From assembly GCA_030125685.1 (NCBI GenBank), contig JASJYA010000006.1:1-35192 (forward strand): DNA of 35,192 bases, read 5' to 3'. This DNA comes from Actinomycetota bacterium (lineage in GTDB: Bacteria > Actinomycetota > Acidimicrobiia > Spongiisociales > UBA5794). Below, piece by piece: positions 8,124 through 16,930 of this stretch. Position 1 is the stretch's first letter. Each line of letters opens with the position of its first letter. Under the pieces are notes generated by a model. That model ran no database searches and was not told where the DNA came from. It saw nothing but the letters and a program-made list of their open reading frames with translations. The position numbers and the translations under genes are program-made.

Positions 8124-9743
8124 GTGGGAACCCATCCGCTCATAGCGGCACTGCTGTCCGCACTGATTCCAGGGGCGGGTCAGCTCTACACGCTGAGGCC
8201 GCTGCGGGCCGTTGGTTTCTTTCTCCCGACGATCGTCCTCGCTTTCGGCGGCTACGAGTTTGCCACCCAGGGCACAGTGGGCATGGCGAGCCTCCTCGTG
8301 CAGCCAACCTTCCTATCGAGCATGCTGATCGTGAACGTTCTGATACTCGGCTGGCGGGTGGTTGCGGTCATCGACGCCTACGTCGTGGCAGAGTCGCGAC
8401 TCGACCGGTCATGGATGCCCGTCACCCTCACCGTGATTCTTCTCGCTGTCGCGGTTCCGCATCTCGTCGGTTGGTCGTACGGCGCCGAGGCGATCAGTAC
8501 GCTTGACGCGGTGTTCGTCGCAGGGCCGTCCCGTGATGCGATTGCGCCTCTTGAGCGTCCACCAACCCCGCTCGTCGACACGCTCCCCGATCCTGCGATG
8601 TCCCCCGAATCGAACGAGCATGATCCTCGGTCCGTCAAGAACTACATTTTCCATCCGGGGATCGGCGACCCCGACGCAATCGCCTCCCTAGGAGACATCA
8701 TCGCTCCTTCGAAGCCCTTCGCTCCCTTCCCTTCGCTCTCCGAACGCGTGGATCAGGATCGTCTGACGATTTTGATCGTCGGCGCGGACGAAGGCCCCGG
8801 GCGAGATGGCCTTCGCACAGACACAATGATCGTCGCGACGTTCGACCTTGCGAGCGGGAGAGCGGCTCTCTTCGGCCTGCCTCGCAACTTCAAGCTCATC
8901 CCTCTGCCTCGCCATCTCAGGCATTCGTTCACGAAACTCGAAGAACGGGTCATCGAGAAGGATCTCACCGACGCGAACGAGGACGGGTTCCCCGATACCT
9001 GGATCGACACCGACGGCGACGGTATCCCAGAGGAACCGCCGTTCGAATCATGCGAGTGCTTCCCGACAATGCTCAACAAGGTCCAGCAGTACACGCGCGA
9101 CTGGACGCGGACCTATCCGAACACCCCCGATCCCGGCCTTGCGGCCTTAAAGGACATCCTCGCTCACCTCCTCGACATTCGTATCGACTACTACGTGATG
9201 GCCAATATGGGCGGTTTCGTCAAGGCGATCGATGCCATCGGCGGTGTCGACGTGCTGGTCAAGAAGTCATACCATGTCACCGTGTCGTCACCCGAAGAGG
9301 GTGTGCCGAAGGCGACCGTGAACATAGAACCCGGGATGAATCACCTCGACGGACTCGAGGCGCTCGCCTATGTGCGGTGGCGGCGAGGATCGTCGGATTA
9401 CAACCGGATGAATAGACAACGATGCCTCCTGCGCGCTGTGACGACCCAGGCCAGTGCAGCGAAGCTCATCACGGCCTTCCCAAGACTGATCGATGTCTTC
9501 GAAGAATCGGTGACAACGGACATACCGCTCTCATTCCTCCCCGATCTCGTCAAGATCGCAGGCACCGTCGACTTCGACAACGTTGCAACTGTTGGGCTCG
9601 TACCCCCGACCTACAGCGCGGGCAGAACACCTGCAAAGTACCCCATCCCGAACGTCGAGCGGATCAGATGGAAGGTCCGCGATGTTCTCGAAAGCGGCGT
9701 CGCCGCCCAGAGCCGCACCGGTGAGAGCGAGTGCGCTCCGTGA
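8124..9743 (+). CDS. LytR-CpsA-Psr (LCP) family protein with N-terminal membrane segments
   Basis: LTILIVGADEGPGRDGLRTDTMIVATFDLASGRAALFGLPRN; YYVMANMGGFVKAIDAIGGVDV; LDGLEALAYVRWRRGSSDYNRMNRQRCLL. GTG start inferred (ORF track starts 8079). Confidence 0.88.
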   Translation: MGTHPLIAALLSALIPGAGQLYTLRPLRAVGFFLPTIVLAFGGYEFATQGTVGMASLLVQPTFLSSMLIVNVLILGWRVVAVIDAYVVAESRLDRSWMPVTLTVILLAVAVPHLVGWSYGAEAISTLDAVFVAGPSRDAIAPLERPPTPLVDTLPDPAMSPESNEHDPRSVKNYIFHPGIGDPDAIASLGDIIAPSKPFAPFPSLSERVDQDRLTILIVGADEGPGRDGLRTDTMIVATFDLASGRAALFGLPRNFKLIPLPRHLRHSFTKLEERVIEKDLTDANEDGFPDTWIDTDGDGIPEEPPFESCECFPTMLNKVQQYTRDWTRTYPNTPDPGLAALKDILAHLLDIRIDYYVMANMGGFVKAIDAIGGVDVLVKKSYHVTVSSPEEGVPKATVNIEPGMNHLDGLEALAYVRWRRGSSDYNRMNRQRCLLRAVTTQASAAKLITAFPRLIDVFEESVTTDIPLSFLPDLVKIAGTVDFDNVATVGLVPPTYSAGRTPAKYPIPNVERIRWKVRDVLESGVAAQSRTGESECAP

Positions 9744-9764
9744 GTCAGATGTCAACCGTCAACC
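9744..9764. repeat. Heptamer tandem repeat GTCAACC
   Basis: gtcagat gtcaacc gtcaacc immediately after the LCP stop. Confidence 0.65.
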
Positions 9765-9797
9765 TAAGTCGCCTCTGTGCTCTGTCCGCCATCCGAC

Positions 9798-9825
9798 TTG
9801 ACGTTTTCTCTCCGTCCCCTATAGA
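9798..9825 (+). promoter_or_regulatory. Candidate sigma70-like promoter of padR-ino1
   Basis: ttgacg, ~16 nt spacer, tataga. Confidence 0.45.
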
Positions 9826-9828
9826 CTG

Positions 9829-9847
9829 CTATATCGATTCGATATAG
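9829..9847. promoter_or_regulatory. Candidate PadR operator
   Basis: ctatatcga-t-tcgatatag, perfect 19-bp palindrome immediately upstream of the PadR-family ORF. Confidence 0.65.
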
Positions 9848-10378
9848 TTGGAAGTTGTAGTGCTCGATTTCGCCATTCTCGGTCTACTGATGGAGCGTCC
9901 CCGTCACGGGTACGAGCTGCGTCGCGCGCTTGCCGAACTTGGGTTCTGGAAAGTGTCTTTTGGGTCCCTGTACCCCGCGATTCGTCGCCTTGAGAAACGC
10001 GAGGCTATTGAGGCAACGAAAATGTCTGGGCGTCGCAAGGCGTATCAGGTTACGGAGGGTGGACAGGAAGTATTTGACTTGCTTCTCCAATCGGATCCAG
10101 ATGCGAACGAGACCGATCGTGCGTTCCAGGTTCGCCTCGCCTTCCTCAGGCATCTCCCCCCTGATCGCCGCATCCAGGTGATGGACCGCAGGCGCAGGGG
10201 ATTGTCAACACAACTCAAGACCGCTCGGGAGATTCTCGTAGCGGCTCGGTCGGCGACGAAGAACAAGGACCGCTATCGCATCGCGCTCATGGAACACGCT
10301 ATGCATTCCACAGAAGCAGACATCGCGTGGCTCGACGGCCTGGTCGCCGCCGAACGCGGGGTCGCTTCGACCGTCTAA
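9848..10378 (+). CDS. PadR-family transcriptional regulator
   Basis: [23 protein letters not shown]...[20 protein letters not shown] typical PadR wHTH plus C-terminal helices. Start may be GTG 9860. Confidence 0.88.
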   Translation: MEVVVLDFAILGLLMERPRHGYELRRALAELGFWKVSFGSLYPAIRRLEKREAIEATKMSGRRKAYQVTEGGQEVFDLLLQSDPDANETDRAFQVRLAFLRHLPPDRRIQVMDRRRRGLSTQLKTAREILVAARSATKNKDRYRIALMEHAMHSTEADIAWLDGLVAAERGVASTV

Positions 10379-10394
10379 AACACAGGAGGACACG

Positions 10395-11507
10395 ATGTCA
10401 AAGGTGAAAGTAGCTATTGCAGGGCTTGGAAACTGCGCCAACTCCCTCATCCAGGGAGTTGAGTACTACAACGACGCCGACCCGGACCTCAAAGTTCCGG
10501 GTCTCATGCATGTCCAGCTCGGCGACTACCACGTCGGTGACGTCGAATTCGTCGCCGCCTTCGACGTTGACGCTTCGAAGGTCGGCCAGGATGTGGCGAA
10601 AGCGATGTGGGCGGGACAGAACAACACGATCCAGTTCGCCGAGGTCGGCGACCTTGGCTTCGACGTGCTGCGTGGTCCGACCCTCGACGGCCTCGGCAAG
10701 TATTATGTCGATCAGGTAGAGGAGTCAACGGCTGAGCCGGTCGACGTCGTCCAGTCGCTCAGAGACTCAGGCGCAGACGTCCTCGTGTCCTACCTGCCTG
10801 TCGGATCCCAGGAGGCAACAGAGTTTTACGTCGACGCCGCCCTCGATGCCGGCGTCGGTTTCGTAAACGCTATCCCTGTGTTCATTGCGTCTGACCCTGC
10901 GTGGGCTCAGAAGTTCATAGACGCCGGCCTGCCGATCATCGGTGACGACATCAAGTCGCAGGTCGGCGCGACGATCATCCACCGTCAGCTCGCGCGCCTG
11001 TTTGAGGACCGCGGCGTCAAGATAGACAACACCTACCAGCTCAACTTCGGCGGCAACATGGACTTCCTGAACATGTTGGAGCGCGAGCGGCTCATCTCGA
11101 AGAAGATCTCAAAGACACAGTCTGTCACGAGCCAGATTGAGCGAAAGATCAATTCTGACTCCGTGCACATCGGGCCTTCGGATCACGTCCCGTGGCTCAC
11201 CGACCGCAAGTGGGCGTACATACGCCTCGAAGGCACCTCGTTTGGTGATGTTCCGCTGAACGTCGAGTTGAAGCTCGAAGTTTGGGATTCCCCGAACTCG
11301 GCAGGCGTCATCATCGACGCGGTCCGCTGTTCTAAGATCGCCACAGATCGTGGCCTCGCCGGCCCGCTGCTCGGGCCGTCTTCGTACTTCATGAAGTCAC
11401 CTTCCGTGCAGTATCACGACAGCGTCGCCCACGACAACGTCGAAGCCTTCATCGCAGGACGCGACAAAACCCACGAGGACCTCGCACGGTTCCTCGAGAT
11501 CGAGTAG
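10395..11507 (+). CDS. ino1: Inositol-3-phosphate synthase
   Basis: [84 protein letters not shown] upstream. Confidence 0.94.
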   Translation: MSKVKVAIAGLGNCANSLIQGVEYYNDADPDLKVPGLMHVQLGDYHVGDVEFVAAFDVDASKVGQDVAKAMWAGQNNTIQFAEVGDLGFDVLRGPTLDGLGKYYVDQVEESTAEPVDVVQSLRDSGADVLVSYLPVGSQEATEFYVDAALDAGVGFVNAIPVFIASDPAWAQKFIDAGLPIIGDDIKSQVGATIIHRQLARLFEDRGVKIDNTYQLNFGGNMDFLNMLERERLISKKISKTQSVTSQIERKINSDSVHIGPSDHVPWLTDRKWAYIRLEGTSFGDVPLNVELKLEVWDSPNSAGVIIDAVRCSKIATDRGLAGPLLGPSSYFMKSPSVQYHDSVAHDNVEAFIAGRDKTHEDLARFLEIE

Positions 11508-11570
11508 GAATCGCCGCACATTGCGGGAGATCGTGCCGATGGTGCTGCCCTCCCCTTCTACGTGCAACGG

Positions 11571-11608
11571 TTGACGTATCGTTGCGGTTGACGTATCGTT
11601 GACGTATG
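11571..11608. repeat. Direct repeats TTGACGTATCGTTG in antitoxin promoter (candidate operator)
   Basis: ttgacgtatcgttg at 11571-11584 and 11588-11601; third partial copy ttgacgtatg at 11599-11608 running into the ATG. Confidence 0.7.
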
Positions 11609-12043
11609 GCCGTCGCTCTCACTGACATGTCCCCAGCCGACGCCGCGGCGGTGCTCATCGCCAAGGGAGATCAGCGATGGACTCGTAGCCTCGTCGACGA
11701 GCTCGATCGTGCCATTCGCACAGAGCCGTTGGCACGCTTTGTTGAGCTGTGGGATCTCTCCAACGCCGGCGCCGCACGTGTGTTTGGTGTATCACGCCAG
11801 GCATTCTCGAAGTGGCTGGCGAACGGGCCGCCCGCAGCACGCGCTGAAGCCGTAACAGACCTCGCGGCAGCAACCGACCTCCTCGATCGGTACGTAAAGC
11901 GGGAGCGGATCCCCGCAGTAGTGCGGCGGTCGGCGCCGCTGCTCGACGGTGTATCACTGCTCGACCTTGCGGCATCCGGGGACACGCGGGCGGTCGCAGA
12001 CTCTGTCATCGCCATGTTCGACCTGCGGCGCATCCAGCCGTGA
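11606..12043 (+). CDS. Antitoxin, Xre/MbcA/ParS toxin-binding type
   Basis: ELWDLSNAGAARVFGVSRQAFSKWLANGPPAARAEAVTDLAAATDLLDRYVKRERIPAVVRRSAPLLDGVSLLDLAASGD; immediately upstream of a RES toxin. Confidence 0.83.
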   Translation: MAVALTDMSPADAAAVLIAKGDQRWTRSLVDELDRAIRTEPLARFVELWDLSNAGAARVFGVSRQAFSKWLANGPPAARAEAVTDLAAATDLLDRYVKRERIPAVVRRSAPLLDGVSLLDLAASGDTRAVADSVIAMFDLRRIQP

Positions 12044-12591
12044 TCGAACCTGTCATCACTCATCTCCGCGACGGCCATAGGTGGCTCCGTGTGGCGGACC
12101 AGGAGTGGAGAGATCCGCTGGACCCGACGTTCGCTCAGCGCCACGGGGGCCGTTGGAACCCGCCCAACTCACATGCCACGCTGTATCTCAACGAAGATCT
12201 CGACACGGCACGTGCACAGATCCACATGATGCTCGACGGTTCGCCGGTCCATCCGGAGGACATGGATCAGGGCTTTGTCCTCATTACAGCGATCCTGCCT
12301 TCGCGCCAGGACGCTGTTGACGCAGCCACAGAAGACGGCCTCGTGGGGCTCGGGCTCCCCAATACGTATCCACGAGACGAGTCCGGGCAGGCTGTACAGC
12401 ACGACGTCTGCCAGCGGATCGGAGCTGATGTCAAGGCGCTTGGGCTACGTGGCGTCCATGCACGTTCTGCTGCAACCCCGAACGGTTCAGGCCGTGAACT
12501 CGCCTGGTTTCCCGCCCGACGCTCCTCTCGCGCTAAGGCCGTCGGTGATTCGATCCCCTTCGACATCTGGTGGTACGGCGACGACGTCTGA
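12040..12591 (+). CDS. RES-domain toxin
   Basis: WLRVADQEWRDPLDPTFAQRHGGRWNPPNSHATLYLNEDLDTARAQI; 4-bp overlap with antitoxin. Confidence 0.83.
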   Translation: MIEPVITHLRDGHRWLRVADQEWRDPLDPTFAQRHGGRWNPPNSHATLYLNEDLDTARAQIHMMLDGSPVHPEDMDQGFVLITAILPSRQDAVDAATEDGLVGLGLPNTYPRDESGQAVQHDVCQRIGADVKALGLRGVHARSAATPNGSGRELAWFPARRSSRAKAVGDSIPFDIWWYGDDV

Positions 12592-12706
12592 TCCGTTATC
12601 CGCCTCGGAGACGTGTTCTTGTGTGAAGTCAGGGGCGGAGTTCCAGGAACCCTACGGCCTGGAAGTCGTGATCGAAGGCAAGGACTTCCCGGAGCCGCCG
12701 TTCGCG

Positions 12707-13027
12707 CTTCGCCGGGGTGGAGACATCGCTGCTCCGGATCTTGTGGATGTCGAGACAGTTTCTGTACTGCGAAAGCGGTGGCTCAGCGGGGACCTCACCG
12801 ACGAAGAGTTCCGTGCTGCGATCGAAGACCTTGGTGACCTTCCCATATCCCGTCACCCCGCTCTGCCTTTCATGGATCGAGCCTACGAGTTGCGGGCCAA
12901 CCTCACCCCCTACGATGCTGCGTACGTCGCGCTGGCCGAGACGCCCGGCTGTGCATTCCTCACGGCCGACGGCAGACTCGCTTCCGCTCCCGAACCACAC
13001 TGCGAGGTACAAGTACTTACCGCGTGA
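12707..13027 (+). pseudogene. 5'-truncated PIN-domain (VapC-like) toxin remnant
   Basis: DLVDVETVSVLRKRW...HPALPFMDRAYELRANLTPYDAAYVALAETPGCAFLTADGRLA resembles VapC after the first strand; the expected N-terminal (V)DAS motif is absent in the upstream frame. Confidence 0.65.
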
Positions 13028-13061
13028 CGCAGCTCGCCCACATCTCTTGGAGCGACGTGGT

Positions 13062-13820
13062 TCAGAAACGTTCGCGGAGCCAGGCAATGTCTGCTCTCTG
13101 GTCTTCGACGAGACCGGGGGTCTCAACGATCACCGGGGCGCCAGCGGCCTTGATAACGCCGATGAGCAGCTCCTCGGGGATATGTCCTTCGCCGAGATTG
13201 GCGTGCCGGTCGCGGCGGGAGCCCGCCTCATCCTTGGAGTCGTTTGCGTGAACGAGCGCAATTCCACCTGTATGGCCCACAACGAGATCCACCGCCGTCG
13301 CTAGATCGGCGCCCGCGGCCCAGGCGTGGCACGTATCCAGACAAACGCCAACGTTGAGATCCCCGATTGAGTCCCACAACGGTCCGTAATTCTCGAGATC
13401 GTGCATAACGGAATTGCCTTTTCCGGCTGTGTTCTCGATGAGCACAGGAACCGTCACGTCGAAGGATTCGAGCGCCTTGCGCCATCGTTCGAAGCCAATC
13501 TCATCATCCTCATCCGCCCCGACGCTCCCACCGTGAACGATCACCCCCAGGGCGCCGATCGCACCAGCAGCCTCGACAGTCTGGGCAAGGGCCTTGCGCG
13601 ACGGGATTCGCACGCGGTTGTTCGGCGACGCGAGATTCAGGAGATACGGAGCATGCACGTACATCCCGATCGGTGACGCCTTCAACTCCTCCCCGTCGTC
13701 ACGAGCGACAGGCGGCTCCCACTGCTGCGGATTCGAAGTGAATATCTGCACCACGTCGGCGTCGCGAGCCGCCGCCTCGCCGAGTGGGTCTTTTGGGCTG
13801 ACGTGGGATCCGATGATCAC
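13062..13820 (-). CDS. nfo: Endonuclease IV
   Basis: IGSHVSPKDPLGEAAARDADVVQIFTSNPQQW, VPVLIENTAGKGN, GVCLDTCHAWAAG, HANDSKDEAGSRRDRHANLGEGHI. Confidence 0.93.
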   Translation of the reverse strand: MIIGSHVSPKDPLGEAAARDADVVQIFTSNPQQWEPPVARDDGEELKASPIGMYVHAPYLLNLASPNNRVRIPSRKALAQTVEAAGAIGALGVIVHGGSVGADEDDEIGFERWRKALESFDVTVPVLIENTAGKGNSVMHDLENYGPLWDSIGDLNVGVCLDTCHAWAAGADLATAVDLVVGHTGGIALVHANDSKDEAGSRRDRHANLGEGHIPEELLIGVIKAAGAPVIVETPGLVEDQRADIAWLRERF

Positions 13821-14497
13821 GGGTTGTCCTGCTCGGTATCGTCGCCGCCGGAATCATCTGGCGATGGTGTCTCGTGTTGTATTGCCGTAGGCGGTGGCTG
13901 GTTGATCGTGACCTCCCAGACTATGGAGGGCGGTTCGTACGTCCCTATCTCCTCCAGGCGTACGAAGTGATCGAGCGCCCCCTGGGCGGCAAGCGCCACC
14001 TCGGTTACTCTCATCGTCCAGTCGTGCGCGTCCACGTAGAGGGTTCGCTGCTCTCTGGTCACATCAACAAGGTTGGCGGCAACTAGCATCCCTGCCTTCA
14101 GGTGGATGACCAGGTGCTCCCTGTCGCTCCCGTCATACGGGTCTGGGGCGATACCGCTCGAAACTGCTTCGATCTCGCTCCATGGAATGAAACCCGGCGC
14201 TTCATCACCCCCCGAACCGATCTGCATACCCTCGCCGCCGATGTCGATCGTCGGTTTTCGGCGAACAAGCTCGGTGACGGCGCCCCCGAACATCAGAACT
14301 CCGACGGCAACCATGGACCCACCCCAAACGATGTCGCCACGTTGTTGCGCCTGGCCCCTCGTGGTCAGGACTCCATCGTTGTTGTCTGGCGGCTCCGAGA
14401 GCCAGTACCCGAAGCCAATATCGACAGCCGCAGCAATCAGTACGACTCCGACGATGCCGAAAAGGAACAGCTTGAACGGAGAGCGGTAAACACGCAT
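13817..14497 (-). CDS. Hypothetical membrane protein with two N-terminal TM segments
   Basis: 226-aa ORF; hydrophobic LFLFGIVGVVLIAAAVDIGFGYWL and GGSMVAVGVLMFGGAVTEL; Asp-rich tail; overlaps nfo start by 4 bp. Confidence 0.7.
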   Translation of the reverse strand: MRVYRSPFKLFLFGIVGVVLIAAAVDIGFGYWLSEPPDNNDGVLTTRGQAQQRGDIVWGGSMVAVGVLMFGGAVTELVRRKPTIDIGGEGMQIGSGGDEAPGFIPWSEIEAVSSGIAPDPYDGSDREHLVIHLKAGMLVAANLVDVTREQRTLYVDAHDWTMRVTEVALAAQGALDHFVRLEEIGTYEPPSIVWEVTINQPPPTAIQHETPSPDDSGGDDTEQDNP

Positions 14498-14500
14498 CGG

Positions 14501-15061
14501 TCAGGTCTCTACTCCGAGGTCTTGAGGTGTGACTACGGCAACATAGGGAACACCGAGCGCTTCTACCCGTTCGCCAGCCGCACCGCCGGACCGGTCGACG
14601 AGCGCAACCGCCTTGACGACCTCAAACCCAGCCTCCCTCATTACCTCGATAGCTTCTACAAGTGCGGAACCCGTGGTGGTTGTGTCTTCGAGCGCTACAA
14701 CACGCGCACCGGCAGTGACCGGCCCAACGAGCCTGCCGCCGGTTCCGTGGCCCTTCGCTTCCTTACGTATAGAGAACGAGACCAGGCCGAGTCCCTCGTC
14801 TGATGCCACCAGGGCAGTAGCGACAGCGATCGGATCGGCGCCCATCGTCATACCTCCCACCGCCTCGACGCCGCCGGGAAGCTCTTCGAGGACCGCGGCG
14901 CCACACAATCTGGCTCCATCGCCCGAGAAGGTGGTCTGTCTTGCATCAATGTACCACTGAGACACCTCACCGGAACGTAGAGTGAAGGGGCCATCAGTCC
15001 TGACAGCATGTTTCCTGAGGTGGGCGACCAAGGCTGTTTTTGCGGTTGTAAAAGATTCCAA
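14501..15061 (-). CDS. pyrE: Orotate phosphoribosyltransferase
   Basis: FTLRSGEVSQWYIDARQTTFSGDGARL; ARVVALEDTTTTGSALVEAIEVMREAG PRPP-binding motif; TTG start. Confidence 0.88.
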   Translation of the reverse strand: MESFTTAKTALVAHLRKHAVRTDGPFTLRSGEVSQWYIDARQTTFSGDGARLCGAAVLEELPGGVEAVGGMTMGADPIAVATALVASDEGLGLVSFSIRKEAKGHGTGGRLVGPVTAGARVVALEDTTTTGSALVEAIEVMREAGFEVVKAVALVDRSGGAAGERVEALGVPYVAVVTPQDLGVET

Positions 15062-15140
15062 AGAAACCTCTCAAGTGGCTCATCTAGTCGGTCGATACGG
15101 TAATAAGACAGGATGCCTTCCTAACTTCCCGTCTAAGCCC

Positions 15141-15173
15141 GAACCGAGGCCGCCAATTGGCGGCCTTTGGTTC
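15141..15173. other. Strong inverted repeat / hairpin in pyrE-histidine phosphatase intergenic region
   Basis: gaacc-g-aggccgcc-aatt-ggcggcct-tt-ggttc; inner 20 bp perfectly palindromic. Confidence 0.75.
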
Positions 15174-15234
15174 GCCTGACCCTATCTCGATCCAAGGGCA
15201 TCCTGCTCTTCCTCGTCGCATTAACCTATCGTCG

Positions 15235-15918
15235 GTGGACATACTCTTCGTACGCCATGGACAACCACAGTGGGCCATCAACGGCATCTCCCAGCGCGAT
15301 CCGAACCTCACCGAGTTAGGTCTCCAGCAATCGGAACTCGCCGCTAAGCGGATAGCGACGGAGAAGAAGCCCGCAGCATCCTTGGTCGTTTCACCGGCCA
15401 CACGCTCCCAAGAGACGGCTGTTCCTATAGCGGTGGAGACCGGACTCGAGATCGAAACAGTCGATTCACTCCTCGAGATCCAGATGCCGGACTGGCAGGG
15501 CGTGACCGAGGAAGCGGTCATCGAGATCTTCAGGACCTCCCGGCACCGGACGCCGGAGGAGTGGTGGGAGGGTCTCCCCGGCGGCGAGTCGTTTCGCCGC
15601 TTCCACGACCGCGTCACGACAGCTCTCGAGGGGCTTCTCGGCGAACACGGTGTGAGCCGTGACGAAGGCGACCCGAGGCTCTGGCATGTCGAAGACGACC
15701 AATGCAGAATCGTCATCGTTGCCCATGGCGGCACGAATTCAGTCTGCCTGGCCCACCTCATGGGCACCCCTCCCTCTCCGTGGGAGTGGGAGAAGTTCGT
15801 GCTGTTCCACGCTTCGTTCGCAAGAGTAGGGTTCATCCCTCTCGCTGGCGCCCACGTGCCGAGCCTGCGAACGTTCAACGACCAAGATCACATTCCGATC
15901 GCAATGCGATCAAGGTGA
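15235..15918 (+). CDS. Histidine phosphatase (phosphoglycerate mutase-like) family protein
   Basis: VDILFVRHGQPQWAINGISQRDPNLTELGLQQSEL (RHG motif); IVIVAHGGTNSVCLAHLMG. GTG 15235 preferred; the ORF-track start 15157 lies inside the hairpin. Confidence 0.87.
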   Translation: MDILFVRHGQPQWAINGISQRDPNLTELGLQQSELAAKRIATEKKPAASLVVSPATRSQETAVPIAVETGLEIETVDSLLEIQMPDWQGVTEEAVIEIFRTSRHRTPEEWWEGLPGGESFRRFHDRVTTALEGLLGEHGVSRDEGDPRLWHVEDDQCRIVIVAHGGTNSVCLAHLMGTPPSPWEWEKFVLFHASFARVGFIPLAGAHVPSLRTFNDQDHIPIAMRSR

Positions 15919-15924
15919 GAAAGC

Positions 15925-15952
15925 AAACCGTTGACCGTAAACGGTGAACTGC
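15925..15952. repeat. Heptamer repeat, ACCGT family
   Basis: aaaccgt tgaccgt aaacggt gaactgc. Confidence 0.65.
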
Positions 15953-15983
15953 GTGCCCCCTCCCCGGCGTCGACACACCCGGT

Positions 15984-16766
15984 TCATTTTCCGTAGCGTC
16001 GCTCGCGTTTCGTGAAATCGCGCAGGGCGCGAAGGAAGTCGATCCGGCGGAAAGCGGGCCAGTACACGTCAACGAACGAATACTCGGCGTAAGCGGCCTG
16101 CCAGAGGAGGAACCCGGAGAGCCTGGCCTCACCTGAGGTACGAAGCACGAGGTCAGGGTCGGGGATATCAGACGCATACATACGGGCCGAGATCGCGTCA
16201 CGGTCTATGCAGTTCGCTATCTCGTCCGCCGGTACGCCGTCTGCAGCCAACTTTCCGACGAGTTCTCTCACGGCGTCAACAATCTCCTGTCTCCCCCCGT
16301 AGGCAAGAGCAATCGTCACCCTTCGACTACCGGTCGAGCATCGTTCCTGGAGGAGCTTCGTGGCCTCGACAAGATCTGCCGGCAAAAGGTCGAGACTCCC
16401 GATGAACCTAACCGTCACATCCCGGCCTGCGGGCGTCTCCGGTATTCGATCGAACATCTCCATGAGAACCCCGTAATACGGCAGCAGCTCTTCGTCGGGC
16501 CGTGCGAGGTTCTCGATCGAGAGCAACCAGCATGTCACCGCAGGTATGTCTAGGTCCGCCGTCCACCCGAGAAACTCAACGAACTTGGCCATACCCACCC
16601 GGTACGATGCCGCATAGTCTTGAAGGCGTTCGGCACGTGCATATCTCCGATGGCCGTCGTGGATGACGCCGATGTGGTTTGGGAGCGCGTCGCGGTCGAG
16701 AGATGCGTTCAGTCGCTGCTCATAAATACGGTACAGCGGCCGCTTCAAGCTGTTCGGTATCGCCAC
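15984..16766 (-). CDS. Undecaprenyl/Z-isoprenyl diphosphate synthase family protein
   Basis: LPNHIGVIHDGHRRYARAERLQDY, VTCWLLSIENLARPDEEL, IALAYGGRQEIVDAVREL, DPDLVLRTSGEARLSGFLLWQAAYAEYSFVDVYWPAFRRIDFLRAL. GTG start. Confidence 0.88.
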   Translation of the reverse strand: MAIPNSLKRPLYRIYEQRLNASLDRDALPNHIGVIHDGHRRYARAERLQDYAASYRVGMAKFVEFLGWTADLDIPAVTCWLLSIENLARPDEELLPYYGVLMEMFDRIPETPAGRDVTVRFIGSLDLLPADLVEATKLLQERCSTGSRRVTIALAYGGRQEIVDAVRELVGKLAADGVPADEIANCIDRDAISARMYASDIPDPDLVLRTSGEARLSGFLLWQAAYAEYSFVDVYWPAFRRIDFLRALRDFTKRERRYGK

Positions 16767-16930
16767 GCAATACTCCTTCCCTGCACCGGACACACAAAGA
16801 CTAGTGCGGTGACCACCCGACCGATCGAATGGACAGCCGGATCCGAATTCATCGTCGACCACGTGCTGCTCATCTTGCGGGCCTTGATTTTGGGCCCCCG
16901 ATATACCTTCTGGCATGTAGCCTTCACAGG

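Noticed and set aside
11571-11608. Direct repeats as a CRISPR fragment
   Set aside because: Units of about 14 bp with spacers of a few nt and no cas genes; promoter operator repeats fit better.
12275-12640. N-terminal half of the 250-aa ORF 12275..13027
   Set aside because: Lies out of frame within the RES toxin gene; only the PIN-like C-terminal part is credible.
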